From Streptomyces sp. TBY4 (GTDB lineage: Bacteria; Actinomycetota; Actinomycetes; Streptomycetales; Streptomycetaceae), in assembly GCF_024213195.1 (NCBI RefSeq), contig NZ_JANAVF010000018.1:1-64000 (forward strand): a DNA stretch of 64,000 bases, written 5' to 3'. Each line of letters starts with the position of its first letter. Position 1 is the first letter of the stretch. Under the pieces are notes generated by a model, which saw only the letters and a list, made by a program, of their open reading frames with translations, searched no databases and was not told the origin of the DNA. Positions 32,432-40,743 of the stretch are shown here, in pieces. A program made the position numbers and the translations under genes.

Positions 32432-33211
32432 TCAGTGCGCGGCCAGGAAGGAGCGCACCGCCTCGTGGAACTCGGCGGGGTGCGTGAACGGCAGGAAGTG
32501 GTCGCCGTCCAGGGGCGCGTACGAGGTCCCGGGCCGCCGGGTGACCATGGCGTCGGCCTGTGCCTGCGGCAGGGAGGCGCTGCGGGTGCCGTGGATCAGC
32601 AGCGCCGGGCAGGTGCTCGCGAGCCAGGCGGCCCGGTGGTCGCCGCGGCAGGCTTCGACGGAGTCGAGCATGTCCTGCGGGTGGAACGGGAGCCGCCAGC
32701 CCCCGTCGGGCAGCGGGCGCAGGGCCTGCGCCACGAACTGCGAGCCCACCGGCCCGGCCGCTTCGAGGAGTTCCTCGCGGGTGGCGGCGGTGTACCGCAT
32801 GGCCCGCAGGAAGGCCATCCACCCGCTGTCGGCGGGGTCGATCTCCACGGCGGACTCCGCGTCGACGAGCACGGAGATCCGGTCGGGGTGGGCGGCGGCC
32901 AGGTGGAGGGCGTTGAGCCCGCCGAGGGAGTAGCCGAGGAGGGCGACGGGCTCGTCCAGCCCGAGGTGGTCGAGCAGGGCGACGGCGTCGGAGACGTATC
33001 CGGCGCGGCCGTAGCCGGCGGCCCGGTCGGAGTCCCCGTGGCCGCGCTGGTCGGGGGCGATGACCCGCCAGGCGTCCCCGAGGGCCTCGGCGAGCGGGGC
33101 GAAGGCGAGGCCCTCGGACATGCCGCCGTGCAGGGCAAGCAGCGGGCGGCCGGGTCCGCCGAAGTCCAGGTAGGACAGGGTGCGGTCGTCGATCTTCAGC
33201 TCGTGGCGCAT
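32432..33211 (-). CDS. Alpha/beta hydrolase
   Basis: 259 aa, alpha/beta hydrolase fold. Oxyanion HG in LLALHGGMSEG, then APDQRGHGDSDRA, nucleophile elbow LLGYSLGGLNALHLA, acid region LIHGTRS and catalytic His in PLDGDHFLPFTHPAE. Substrate unknown; esterase, lactonase or epoxide hydrolase are all possible. ATG at 33211 has GGGGAGAGCAACGCC upstream. It is divergent from a TetR gene across a perfect 13-bp inverted repeat, so it is probably the regulated target. Confidence 0.87.
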   Translation of the reverse strand: MRHELKIDDRTLSYLDFGGPGRPLLALHGGMSEGLAFAPLAEALGDAWRVIAPDQRGHGDSDRAAGYGRAGYVSDAVALLDHLGLDEPVALLGYSLGGLNALHLAAAHPDRISVLVDAESAVEIDPADSGWMAFLRAMRYTAATREELLEAAGPVGSQFVAQALRPLPDGGWRLPFHPQDMLDSVEACRGDHRAAWLASTCPALLIHGTRSASLPQAQADAMVTRRPGTSYAPLDGDHFLPFTHPAEFHEAVRSFLAAH

Positions 33212-33268
33212 GGCGTTGCTCTCCCCGTGTGTGCTGGTCGGTGGGCCGTGATCACCAGCCTGGCAGGA

Positions 33269-33312
33269 TTTGGGCAAGCGCGCAATACGTGCGTCTGGGG
33301 CGCTTGCCCAAA
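33269..33312. promoter_or_regulatory. TetR operator between hydrolase and regulator
   Basis: TTTGGGCAAGCGC (33269-33281) and GCGCTTGCCCAAA (33300-33312) form a perfect 13-bp inverted repeat with an 18-nt spacer, between the two divergent starts. It overlaps the region expected for both promoters. Confidence 0.8.
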
Positions 33313-33324
33313 ACCCTGCGCGGC

Positions 33325-33330
33325 TACGAT
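33325..33330 (+). promoter_or_regulatory. -10 hexamer TACGAT, leaderless TetR start
   Basis: TACGAT lies 6 nt before the ATG at 33337 with no Shine-Dalgarno, next to the inverted-repeat operator. The geometry indicates a leaderless transcript under auto-control. Confidence 0.5.
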
Positions 33331-33336
33331 CCCGGC

Positions 33337-33906
33337 ATGGGAAATCGCGAGGACCTGCTGGCCGGAGCCCGGCGCTGCCTGGAGGAGAAGGGGTACCTCC
33401 GGACGACCGTGCGCGACATCGCCTCGGCGGCGCAGGTGAGCATGGCCGCGATCGGCTACCACTTCGGCACCCGCGAGGCCCTGCTCAACCAGGCGCTGTT
33501 CGCGGCCATGGACGAGTGGGCCGCGGGCTCGGGCCGGCTCGCCGGACAGGGGGACACCGCGCGGGAGCGCTACGCCGACACCTGGGACCGCAAGATCCGG
33601 GACTTCGGCGAGATGCGCTGGCTCTGGACCGCCTCCGTCGAGGCCTTCGTGCACGCGCAGTCCTCGCCGGAACTGCTCGCGGTCCTGGCGGAGGGGCAGC
33701 GCCACAACCGGCGCATGGTGGCCGCGCAGCTGCGCGGGGTCCCGGCCGAGGAGGTCGCGGAGGAGGACGTACGGAGCCTCGGTTCGGTGCACCTCGCGCT
33801 GCTCACCGGGGTCATGGTGCAGTGCCTGACCGACCCGGAGCACGCGCCGGACGGCCGCTCCCTCGCCCAAGGGCTGCGCGCGATGGCCGAGTTGCTCGAA
33901 AGCTGA
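33337..33906 (+). CDS. TetR-family transcriptional regulator
   Basis: 189 aa. N-terminal HTH LLAGARRCLEEKGYLRTTVR and DIASAAQVSMAAIGYHFGTR, with the TetR pattern T-x-x-I-A-x-A-V-x-x-G-x-Y-x-H-F. The C-terminal ligand domain begins near residue 60 and contains RWLWTASVEAFVHAQ. It likely represses itself and the divergent hydrolase through the 13-bp inverted repeat. The ligand is unknown. ATG at 33337, leaderless. Confidence 0.9.
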   Translation: MGNREDLLAGARRCLEEKGYLRTTVRDIASAAQVSMAAIGYHFGTREALLNQALFAAMDEWAAGSGRLAGQGDTARERYADTWDRKIRDFGEMRWLWTASVEAFVHAQSSPELLAVLAEGQRHNRRMVAAQLRGVPAEEVAEEDVRSLGSVHLALLTGVMVQCLTDPEHAPDGRSLAQGLRAMAELLES

Positions 33907-33982
33907 CCGCTACCCGTGGGTAGTAATGGCGGGCTCCGCACGCCATAATCCGGGCCACCACTGGGTCGGCAAAGGGGCGGGC

Positions 33983-34987
33983 ATGGGCGTGGGCACGGGC
34001 ACGGGTGCGGGCGTTGGCACGGACGGCGGCACGGGCACGGGCGTCGGCACGGACGGCGGCAAGGGCACCGACGGCGGCACGGCTACGGGGCTGCGGCGGC
34101 GCGGCTTCCTGGCGGGGGCGGCGGCCCTGGGCGGCGCGGCCCTCCTCGGCGCGGGCGCCGGCACCGCCTCGGCCGCCACCGGGGCCAGGGGTGCCGCGGC
34201 GGGCGCGCTCTCCACCCAGGACTGGATGAGCGGGCTCGCCGACTCCACCCCGCTCCAGCGCATGACCATCCCCGGCACCCACGACTCGGGCGCCACCCGG
34301 GGCGGGCTCTACGTCGCCTGCCAGAACACCTCCATCACCGCGCAGCTCGACTCCGGGATCCGCTTCCTCGACGTCCGCTGCCGGGTGACCGGCGGATCGT
34401 TCGCGATCCACCACGGCGCGTACTACCAGAACCTGATGTTCGGCGACGTCCTCGCCGCCTGCTGGAACTTCCTCGCCGCGCACCCCTCCGAGACCGTGCT
34501 GATGCGGCTCAAGCAGGAGTACTCCGAGGAGAGCGACGCCGCCTTCCGCGCCGTCTTCGACGACTACCTGAACAACCGGGGCTGGGCCCCGCTCTTCCGG
34601 ATCGAGAACGCGCTCCCGCTCCTCGGCAAGGTCCGCGGAAAGGTCCTGCTGCTGCCCGACAACGGCGGCCTGCCCGGCGGCCTGCGCTACGGCGACGGCA
34701 ACGTCTTCGACATCCAGGACGACTACATGGCCGAGCCCTTCGCCAAGCGGGGCAGGATCGAGAACCACTTCCGCAAGGCCGTCCAGCAGCCCGGCAAGCT
34801 CTTCATGAACTACACCAGCACGGCCGCGGCCCTGCCGCCCCGCTGGAACTCCGACCGCCTGAACCCGCAGGTGCACGCCTTCGTCGACGGCTCCGAACTG
34901 ACCGGCCGGACCGGGCTCGGCATCGTCCCCATGGACTTCCCGAACACCCGCTCCGGCCTGGTCGCCTCACTGATCCGGCACAACTGA
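33983..34987 (+). CDS. Tat-exported PI-PLC-like phosphodiesterase
   Basis: 334 aa from ATG 33983 (AAGGGG upstream); an in-frame ATG at 33926 is an alternative. The N terminus is an unusual Gly/Thr/Asp repeat of about 35 residues (GTGTGAGVGTDGGTGTGVGT), then a Tat signal GLRRRGFLAGAAALGGAALL. The PI-PLC X-domain follows: MTIPGTHDSGATRGG with the first catalytic His, FLDVRCRVTGG, and IHHGAYYQNLMFGDVL with the second His. It is extracellular and cleaves phosphoinositides or related headgroups. Its end overlaps the convergent kinase gene by 21 nt. Confidence 0.87.
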   Translation: MGVGTGTGAGVGTDGGTGTGVGTDGGKGTDGGTATGLRRRGFLAGAAALGGAALLGAGAGTASAATGARGAAAGALSTQDWMSGLADSTPLQRMTIPGTHDSGATRGGLYVACQNTSITAQLDSGIRFLDVRCRVTGGSFAIHHGAYYQNLMFGDVLAACWNFLAAHPSETVLMRLKQEYSEESDAAFRAVFDDYLNNRGWAPLFRIENALPLLGKVRGKVLLLPDNGGLPGGLRYGDGNVFDIQDDYMAEPFAKRGRIENHFRKAVQQPGKLFMNYTSTAAALPPRWNSDRLNPQVHAFVDGSELTGRTGLGIVPMDFPNTRSGLVASLIRHN

Positions 34988-36433
34988 CGCCTGCGCGGGC
35001 GGAGGCGTCGGGGCGCCCGGGATGCTGAGGACCGCCTCCGTGCCCGGGCCGCCGTCCGCCGGGGCCCGCAGGGCGGCCGTGCCGCCCGCGCGCTGCACCG
35101 TACGGGCCACGATGGACAGGCCGAGGCCGCTGCCGGGCAGGGAACGGGCCGACGGGGAGCGCCAGAAGCGCTCGAAGACGTGCGGGAGGTCGTCGGCCGG
35201 GATGCCGGGGCCGCGGTCGCGCACGGTCAGCTCGCCCGCGCGCAGCGACACGGTGACCGCGCCGCCCGGCGGACTGAACTTCACCGCGTTGTCGAGGACG
35301 TTGACCACCGCCCGCTCCAGGGCCGCCGCCTCGCCGCGTACGTACCAGGGCGCCAGGTCCGAGTCGAACTCCAGCTCCGGACCGCGCAGCCGGGCCCGGG
35401 ACAGCGCCGCGCCCGCGATCTCGTGCAGGGCCACCACGCCGAGGGGGCCGGGGGTGGCCGCGTCCGGGCGGGACAGTTCCTGCAAGTCGCCGATCAGCGA
35501 GGCCAGTTCCGTCATCTGCGCCTTGACCGAGGCCAGCAGCTCCCTGCGGTCCTCCGGCGGGATGGCCCGGCCGGTCTCCTCGCTGCGCGCCAGCAGTTCG
35601 ATGTTGGTGCGCAGCGAGGTGAGCGGGGTGCGCAGCTCGTGGCCGGCGTCCGCGATCAGCTGGGCCTGGCGCTCCTGGGAGGAGGCGAGGGCCGCCGTCA
35701 TCGAGTTGAAGGAGCGCGACAGGCGGGCGATCTCGTCGTCGCCCTCGTCGGGGATGCGAACGGTGAGGTCCTCGGTGCGGGCGATGTGCTCGACGGCTCC
35801 GGTCAGCTCGTCGACCGGGCGCAGGCCCGTACGGGCCACCCAGAGGCCGGCCACGCCGGCGCCGAGGATTCCGACGCCGGAGACGAACACGAGCACCCAG
35901 GCCAGGGTGGACAGGGGTTCGGTGATGTCCGCGAGCGGCTTGGCGACCGAGATGGCGAAGAGGGGGGAGGTCTGGGAGACCCGCGCGGGCTGGGTGTAGA
36001 CGCGCATGTCCACGCCTTCGGCGGTCGTCACGTCGTGCAGGGTGCCGCCCCGCACGCCCGCGGCGATCTCCTTGTCGAGCTTGGTGACCGGCAGGTTCTC
36101 CGGTCCGCTCACCCAGCAGTGCCTGCCGTCGGCCGTCACGATCTGCACGGACGCGTTGAGGCTGCCGGCGATCTCCTGGCCGGGCTGCGCGTTCTGGCTG
36201 CTCTGGGCCGGAGCCTTCTCCGGGCACGGCCGGTTGTCGAAGATGAGCCGGCCCACCTCGGCGGACGCGTTCGTGGACATCAGGGACTGGTCCAGCTGGT
36301 CGCGCAGCTGCGTGCGCACCATCACCCAGGACACCGCGGCGACGGCCGCGACGGCGAGCGCCACCGCGACGGTGACCAGCAGGGCCAGGCGGGAGCGCAG
36401 CGGCAGGCCGCGGAATCTGGCGCTGGGGCTCAC
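34967..36433 (-). CDS. Sensor histidine kinase (MprB-like)
   Basis: 488 aa, GTG start at 36433 overlapping the response-regulator stop as GTGA. Membrane helix 1 (15-38), extracytoplasmic sensor with CPEKAPAQSS and DGRHCWVSG, helix 2 (WVLVFVSGVGILGAGVAGLW), HAMP, then HisKA with ADAGHELRTPLTSLRTNIEL. N box VVNVLDNAVKF, G1 RDRGPGIPADDLP, F box FERFWRS, G2 GSGLGLSIVART. It autophosphorylates on His and passes phosphate to the coupled regulator. With HtrA upstream the set resembles the mycobacterial MprAB envelope-stress system. Confidence 0.92.
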   Translation of the reverse strand: MSPSARFRGLPLRSRLALLVTVAVALAVAAVAAVSWVMVRTQLRDQLDQSLMSTNASAEVGRLIFDNRPCPEKAPAQSSQNAQPGQEIAGSLNASVQIVTADGRHCWVSGPENLPVTKLDKEIAAGVRGGTLHDVTTAEGVDMRVYTQPARVSQTSPLFAISVAKPLADITEPLSTLAWVLVFVSGVGILGAGVAGLWVARTGLRPVDELTGAVEHIARTEDLTVRIPDEGDDEIARLSRSFNSMTAALASSQERQAQLIADAGHELRTPLTSLRTNIELLARSEETGRAIPPEDRRELLASVKAQMTELASLIGDLQELSRPDAATPGPLGVVALHEIAGAALSRARLRGPELEFDSDLAPWYVRGEAAALERAVVNVLDNAVKFSPPGGAVTVSLRAGELTVRDRGPGIPADDLPHVFERFWRSPSARSLPGSGLGLSIVARTVQRAGGTAALRAPADGGPGTEAVLSIPGAPTPPPAQASVVPDQ

Positions 36434-37167
36434 TCGGGACCGCTCTCGCCGGCCCGCAGTACGTAGCCCACCCCGCGCACGGTGTGCACGATGCGGGGCT
36501 CGCCCCCGGCCTCGGTCTTGCGGCGCAGGTACATCACGTACACGTCCAGGGAGTTGGAGCTGGGCTCGAAGTCGAAGCCCCATACGGTCTTGAGGATCTG
36601 CTCGCGGGTCAGGACCTGGCGCGGGTGCGCGAGGAACATCTCCAGCAGGGTGAACTCGGTGCGGGTCAGCTCCACCGGGCGCCCGCCACGGGTGACCTCG
36701 CGGGTGGCGAGGTCCATGCGCAGGTCGCCGAAGGTCAGCGCGTCGGCGTCCCCGGGGTGGCCGTCCCCGGGGGCGGGGGCGGCGTAGGAGCTGCGGCGGA
36801 GCAGGGCGCGGACCCGGGCGAAGAGCTCGTCCAGCTCGAACGGCTTCACCAGGTAGTCGTCGGCGCCGGCGTCGAGGCCGGTGACGCGGTCGCCGACCGT
36901 GTCGCGGGCGGTCAGCATCAGGACCGGCGTGGTGCTGCCGGCGGCGCGCAGCCGGCGGGCGGCGGTCAGTCCGTCCATCCGCGGCATCTGGATGTCGAGG
37001 ATGATCAGGTCGGGGGCGTACGCGTCCGCCTGGTCGAGGGCGTCGAGTCCGTCGACGGCGGTCTGCGTTCCGTACCCCTCGAAGGCCAGGCTGCGGCGCA
37101 GGGCCTCGCGCACGGCCGGTTCGTCGTCGACGACGAGGATGCGCTGCTGGTCGCCTTCGGCGCTCAT
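36430..37167 (-). CDS. OmpR-family response regulator (MprA-like)
   Basis: 245 aa. Receiver domain with acidic pocket VVDDEP, phosphoacceptor Asp58 in LIILDIQMPRMDG, T in LTARD and Lys in YLVKPFELDEL. C-terminal winged helix with VELTRTEFTLLEMFLAHPRQ and SNSLDVYVMYLRRKTE, ending HTVRGVGYVLR. It binds DNA as a dimer when phosphorylated. It starts 64 nt after the htrA stop and overlaps the kinase start, so kinase and regulator are cotranslated. Confidence 0.94.
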   Translation of the reverse strand: MSAEGDQQRILVVDDEPAVREALRRSLAFEGYGTQTAVDGLDALDQADAYAPDLIILDIQMPRMDGLTAARRLRAAGSTTPVLMLTARDTVGDRVTGLDAGADDYLVKPFELDELFARVRALLRRSSYAAPAPGDGHPGDADALTFGDLRMDLATREVTRGGRPVELTRTEFTLLEMFLAHPRQVLTREQILKTVWGFDFEPSSNSLDVYVMYLRRKTEAGGEPRIVHTVRGVGYVLRAGESGPE

Positions 37168-37231
37168 ACGGGGTCCCCCCAGGTGGTGGTCGGTCTCCTA
37201 ACAGGCTCGCACGGGCGGGCCGGAAGCCGGG

Positions 37232-38449
37232 CTAGAAGGAGGTTCCGAAACCGTTCGCGGCGCTGCCGGTGCCGCTGCCGGAGCCGTTGCCCGCGCCGCC
37301 GGGGCCGCCCTTGCGCAGGGAGGGAAGGTCGGCCTTGATGGTGTTGACCGGGATGGCGAAGCCGAGGCCGACGCTGCCCGCGGTGCCGCTGCCGCTGGAG
37401 GGGGAGTAGATCGCGGAGGGCATGCCCACGATCTCGCCGTTCAGGTTGACGAGGGCGCCGCCGGAGTTGCCGGGGTTGAGGGAGGCGTCCGTCTGGATGG
37501 CCTTGTACGAGGTCGTGTCCGAGCCGGTGTCGCCGTTGAACTGCTGGCCGCCGTAGGAGAACGGGAAGCCGTCCTGCGGGGACTGCCGCTTCTCGGACTT
37601 CGGGACGTTCACCTCGCGGTTGAGGGCGGAGACGATGCCGCTCGTGACGGTGCCGGTGAGGCGGTCGGGGGAGCCGATGGCGACGACCTCGTCGCCGACC
37701 TTCACGTTGTCGGAGTTGCCGAGGCTGGCGGGCTTGAGGCCGCTCGCGCCTTCGAGCTTGATGAGGGCGAGGTCCTTGTCCGGGTCGGTGCCGACGATCT
37801 TGGCGTTGTACTTCTTGCCGTCGCTCATCGTCACCTGGATCTGGCTCGCGCCGTCGATCACGTGGTTGTTGGTGACGATCTCGCCGTCGGCGGTGATCAC
37901 GATGCCGGAGCCGGTGCCCTGGCCGGAGGTGGTGCGGGTGTCGATGCGGACGACGGAGGGGCTGACGTTCTCGGCGACGCCGGAGACGGTGCCGTTGCTC
38001 GACTGGGAGATGGTGCTGCCGTTGACGCCGGTGCCGGTGCCGCTGGTCTTGTTCAGCATCTGCTGCACGGCGGCGGCCGTACCGCCGCCGACGACGGCGG
38101 CCGCGAGGGCCACGGCGGCGAGGAGGGCGACCGGGCGCTTGGCCCGGGCGTGCCCCTGCGGGGCCGGCGATGCCGGGGCGGCCTCGCCCCAGGCGGCCCA
38201 GCCGCCGCCGTTCCCGCCGCCGCTCTGGGGGACGGTCTCGCCCAGGATGACGGGGGGCTGGTGCGCCTCGTGCCAGCCGGGGGCGGCGGCGGGGGTGGCC
38301 GGGGGGTAGGAGGGCGGCGGCGGGTACGCGGCGGCGGCGTCCTGGGCGAGCCGATCACGACCGCGCTGCCAGTCCTCGCCCCAGGGGGCGGGCTGCTGGG
38401 GGCGGTTTTCCTGGGGGTACTCGCCTTCGCGGCGGAGGTTCTCGGTCAT
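37232..38449 (-). CDS. HtrA/DegP-type membrane-anchored serine protease
   Basis: 405 aa. A cytosolic Pro/Ala-rich N terminus (about 100 residues), a membrane helix (LLAAVALAAAVVGGGTAAAV) and a trypsin-like domain outside. Catalytic His in VTNNHVIDG, Asp in DKDLALIKLEG, Ser in NPGNSGGALVNLNGE. It ends soon after the protease domain with a Gly/Ser tail, so there is no PDZ domain. It degrades or refolds damaged envelope proteins. First gene of the htrA-RR-HK group; by order it matches SCO4157. Confidence 0.93.
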   Translation of the reverse strand: MTENLRREGEYPQENRPQQPAPWGEDWQRGRDRLAQDAAAAYPPPPSYPPATPAAAPGWHEAHQPPVILGETVPQSGGGNGGGWAAWGEAAPASPAPQGHARAKRPVALLAAVALAAAVVGGGTAAAVQQMLNKTSGTGTGVNGSTISQSSNGTVSGVAENVSPSVVRIDTRTTSGQGTGSGIVITADGEIVTNNHVIDGASQIQVTMSDGKKYNAKIVGTDPDKDLALIKLEGASGLKPASLGNSDNVKVGDEVVAIGSPDRLTGTVTSGIVSALNREVNVPKSEKRQSPQDGFPFSYGGQQFNGDTGSDTTSYKAIQTDASLNPGNSGGALVNLNGEIVGMPSAIYSPSSGSGTAGSVGLGFAIPVNTIKADLPSLRKGGPGGAGNGSGSGTGSAANGFGTSF

Positions 38450-38879
38450 GCATATGACTCTGTCCGCGGATCATGAGAGCTTCCTGAGTCCCGTCTGAGA
38501 AGCCCGACAGAACCGTGTATGCCCGATATAAGCCCGGGAGGGGCTGGGCCCTGCGGGGCGAGGTCCCCTACCCGCCCTTCGCCCGTTCCCCGGGGCTCCG
38601 CCCCGGACCCCGCGCCTCAAACTCCAGCCCGCCCGGCGTTTGAGGGCACGGGCGCGCAGCGCACGTACGGGTCCGGGCGGAGCCCGGGGAACGGGCGAAG
38701 GGCGGGTAGGGGACCTCGCCCCGCAGGGCCCAACCAGCCGCACCCGCCCACCGGCACCCGCGCCAGGCGACAGGGGCGGCAGCGCCGACCGGCCACCGCC
38801 GGACGGAGTCCGGCGCAGCGGGGCGAAGCCCGGGAAGCGCGCCAGCGCTGAGCGGTGCGAGCTCTGCGTCGAGAAGGAG
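38450..38879. other. htrA upstream region with large palindrome
   Basis: 430 nt, dominated by a 188-nt palindromic element (38545-38732). The htrA promoter should lie in 38450-38540 on the minus strand. Nothing else is supported in 38733-38879 before the lacI-type stop. Confidence 0.6.
38545..38732. repeat. Large palindromic element, MITE-like
   Basis: Left arm 38545-38610 (66 nt) and right arm 38669-38732 (64 nt) are inverted copies differing by only two single-base gaps. The 58-nt centre carries a second small dyad, CCTCAAAC/GTTTGAGG, which is the core of the dispersed repeat family. The whole would fold into a very long hairpin. No transposase is present. Confidence 0.9.
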
Positions 38880-39902
38880 TCAGCGGCAGCCGCAGGAGCG
38901 GCGGATGACCAGGGCCGAGGGGAACTGCTTCAGGCGTTCGCGGCGGGAGCCCGCCACCCGGAGGGCGTCGTCGAGGACGAGGTCCACCGCCGCGCGGGCC
39001 ATCGCGGGGCGGTCGGAGGCGACCGTGGTGAGGGGCGGGTCCGTCAGGGCCGCCTCCTTGACGTCGTCGAAGCCGGCCACGGCCAGCTCCCCGGGCACGT
39101 CGATGCGCAGCTCCCGCGCGGCGCGCAGGACGCCGATGGCCTGGTCGTCCGTAGCGCAGAAGATCGCCGGCGGGCGGTCCGGTCCGGCGAGGAGCTCCAG
39201 GGCGACCTTGTACGCGTCGTAGCGGTTGTACGGGGCCTCGATGATCCGGCCCTCGGTCGAGCGGCCGGCCTCCTGCATGGCCCGGCGCCAGCCCTCGACG
39301 TGGTCGGCCACCGGGTCGCCCACCGAGGGGGTGTTCTCGACGCCGCCGATGCAGGCGACGTACGCGTGCCCGTGTTCCAGCAGGTGCCGGGTGGCGAGCT
39401 GTGCGCCCCCGATGTCGTCGGTGACGACGGCGACGTCGTCGATGGCCTCGGGGCGTTCGTGGAGGAGGACCACGCGGGCGTCCCAGGCCTCGATCTCGGA
39501 GGCGGCCTGCTCGCTCATGCCCTGGCTGACCAGGATCAGGCCGGAGACCCGCATTCCGAGGAAGGCCCGCAGGTAGTGGACCTCGCGCTCGGTGCGGTAG
39601 TCGGAGTTGCCGACCAGGACCATCTTTCCGCGCTCGGCGGCGGCCTGCTCGACCGCGTGCGCCATCTCCGCGAAGAACGGCTGGCGGGCGTCGGGGACGA
39701 TCATGCCTATGAGATCGGTGCGGCGTGAGGCCATCGCCTGGGCGACCCGGTCCGGGCGGTAGCCCAGTTCCTTGATCGCGGCGAGGACACGCTCGCGCGT
39801 GGCCGGGGCAACCGGCCTGGGTCCGTTGTTGATGACGTAGCTCACGACGGCGGTAGAAGTACCCGCAAGTCGTGCCACGTCATCCCGCGTCACCTTGGCC
39901 AC
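38880..39902 (-). CDS. LacI-family transcriptional regulator
   Basis: 340 aa. N-terminal LacI HTH VTRDDVARLAGTSTAVVSYV with hinge RPDRVAQAMASRRTDLIGMI. The periplasmic-binding-protein-like core has GLILVSQGMSEQ, VVTDDIGGAQLATRHLLEHG, IFCATDDQAIGVLRAA and VAGFDDVKEAALTDPPLTTV. It ends with SCGCR, an unusual Cys pair. Effector unknown; by order SCO4158. It lies between the palindromic element and glnR, 70 nt beyond the glnR stop, and may share the glnR transcript. Confidence 0.92.
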   Translation of the reverse strand: MAKVTRDDVARLAGTSTAVVSYVINNGPRPVAPATRERVLAAIKELGYRPDRVAQAMASRRTDLIGMIVPDARQPFFAEMAHAVEQAAAERGKMVLVGNSDYRTEREVHYLRAFLGMRVSGLILVSQGMSEQAASEIEAWDARVVLLHERPEAIDDVAVVTDDIGGAQLATRHLLEHGHAYVACIGGVENTPSVGDPVADHVEGWRRAMQEAGRSTEGRIIEAPYNRYDAYKVALELLAGPDRPPAIFCATDDQAIGVLRAARELRIDVPGELAVAGFDDVKEAALTDPPLTTVASDRPAMARAAVDLVLDDALRVAGSRRERLKQFPSALVIRRSCGCR

Positions 39903-39972
39903 GCGCGGAAGTCTACGCGGGGTGACCTACCTCTGGGCAGGGCGTCCGGAGGAGGTCGTTCCCACGGGCTCC

Positions 39973-40743
39973 CTAGTCCATCCGGGTGAGTGCCGCGGCC
40001 GCCCGGGCGGAGGCTTCGGCCGCCGCCTTCGTGGCCGCCTGCGCGGCCGCTTCCGCCGCCGCCCGTTCCACCTTCTCCGGAGTGACGAAGCGGTACCCGA
40101 CGTTGCGGACGGTACCGATCAGCGACTCGTGCTCGGGCCCGAGTTTCGCGCGCAGCCGCCGTACGTGCACGTCGACGGTGCGGGTGCCGCCGAAGTAGTC
40201 GTAGCCCCACACCTCCTGGAGGAGCTGCGCACGGGTGAAGACCCGGCCCGGGTGCTGGGCGAGGTACTTGAGGAGCTCGAACTCCTTGAAGGTGAGGTCG
40301 AGGACCCGGCCCTTCAGCTTCGCCGAGTACGTGGCCTCGTCGACCGACAGGTCGCCGTTGCGGATCTCCATCGGGGAGTCGTCCGAGCCGAGCTGCTGAC
40401 GGCCGGTGGCGAGGCGCAGCCGCGCCTCCACCTCGGCCGGTCCGGCGGTGTCGAGGAGGACGTCGTCGATGCCCCAGTCGGCGGTGACGGCCGCGAGGCC
40501 GCCCTCGGTGACGACGAGGATCAGCGGGCAGCCGGGCCCCGTGGAGCGGAGCAGCTGGCACAGCGACCGCACCTGCGGCAGGTCGCGGCGGCCGTCGACG
40601 AGGATCACGTCGGCGCCCGGGGTGTCCACGAGGGCGGGGCCCTCGGCGGGGGCCACCCGGACGCTGTGGAGCAGCAGGCCGAGGGCCGGCAGGACCTCGG
40701 TCGAGGGCTGCAGGGCATTGGTCAGGAGCAGGAGTGAGCTCAT
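39973..40743 (-). CDS. glnR: Nitrogen response regulator GlnR
   Basis: 256 aa, orphan OmpR-type regulator. The receiver keeps a single conserved Asp50 (VILVDGRRDLP) but lacks the usual acidic pocket. The winged-helix domain has KGRVLDLTFKEFELLKYLAQ and YFGGTRTVDVHVRRLRAKLG, ending GTVRNVGYRFVTPEKVE. An Ala-rich helical tail follows (AAAEAAAQAATKAAAEASAR). GlnR controls glnA, amtB and other nitrogen genes. Its ATG overlaps the TGA of an upstream 43-codon frame (ATGA), so translation may be coupled. By order SCO4159. Confidence 0.93.
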   Translation of the reverse strand: MSSLLLLTNALQPSTEVLPALGLLLHSVRVAPAEGPALVDTPGADVILVDGRRDLPQVRSLCQLLRSTGPGCPLILVVTEGGLAAVTADWGIDDVLLDTAGPAEVEARLRLATGRQQLGSDDSPMEIRNGDLSVDEATYSAKLKGRVLDLTFKEFELLKYLAQHPGRVFTRAQLLQEVWGYDYFGGTRTVDVHVRRLRAKLGPEHESLIGTVRNVGYRFVTPEKVERAAAEAAAQAATKAAAEASARAAAALTRMD

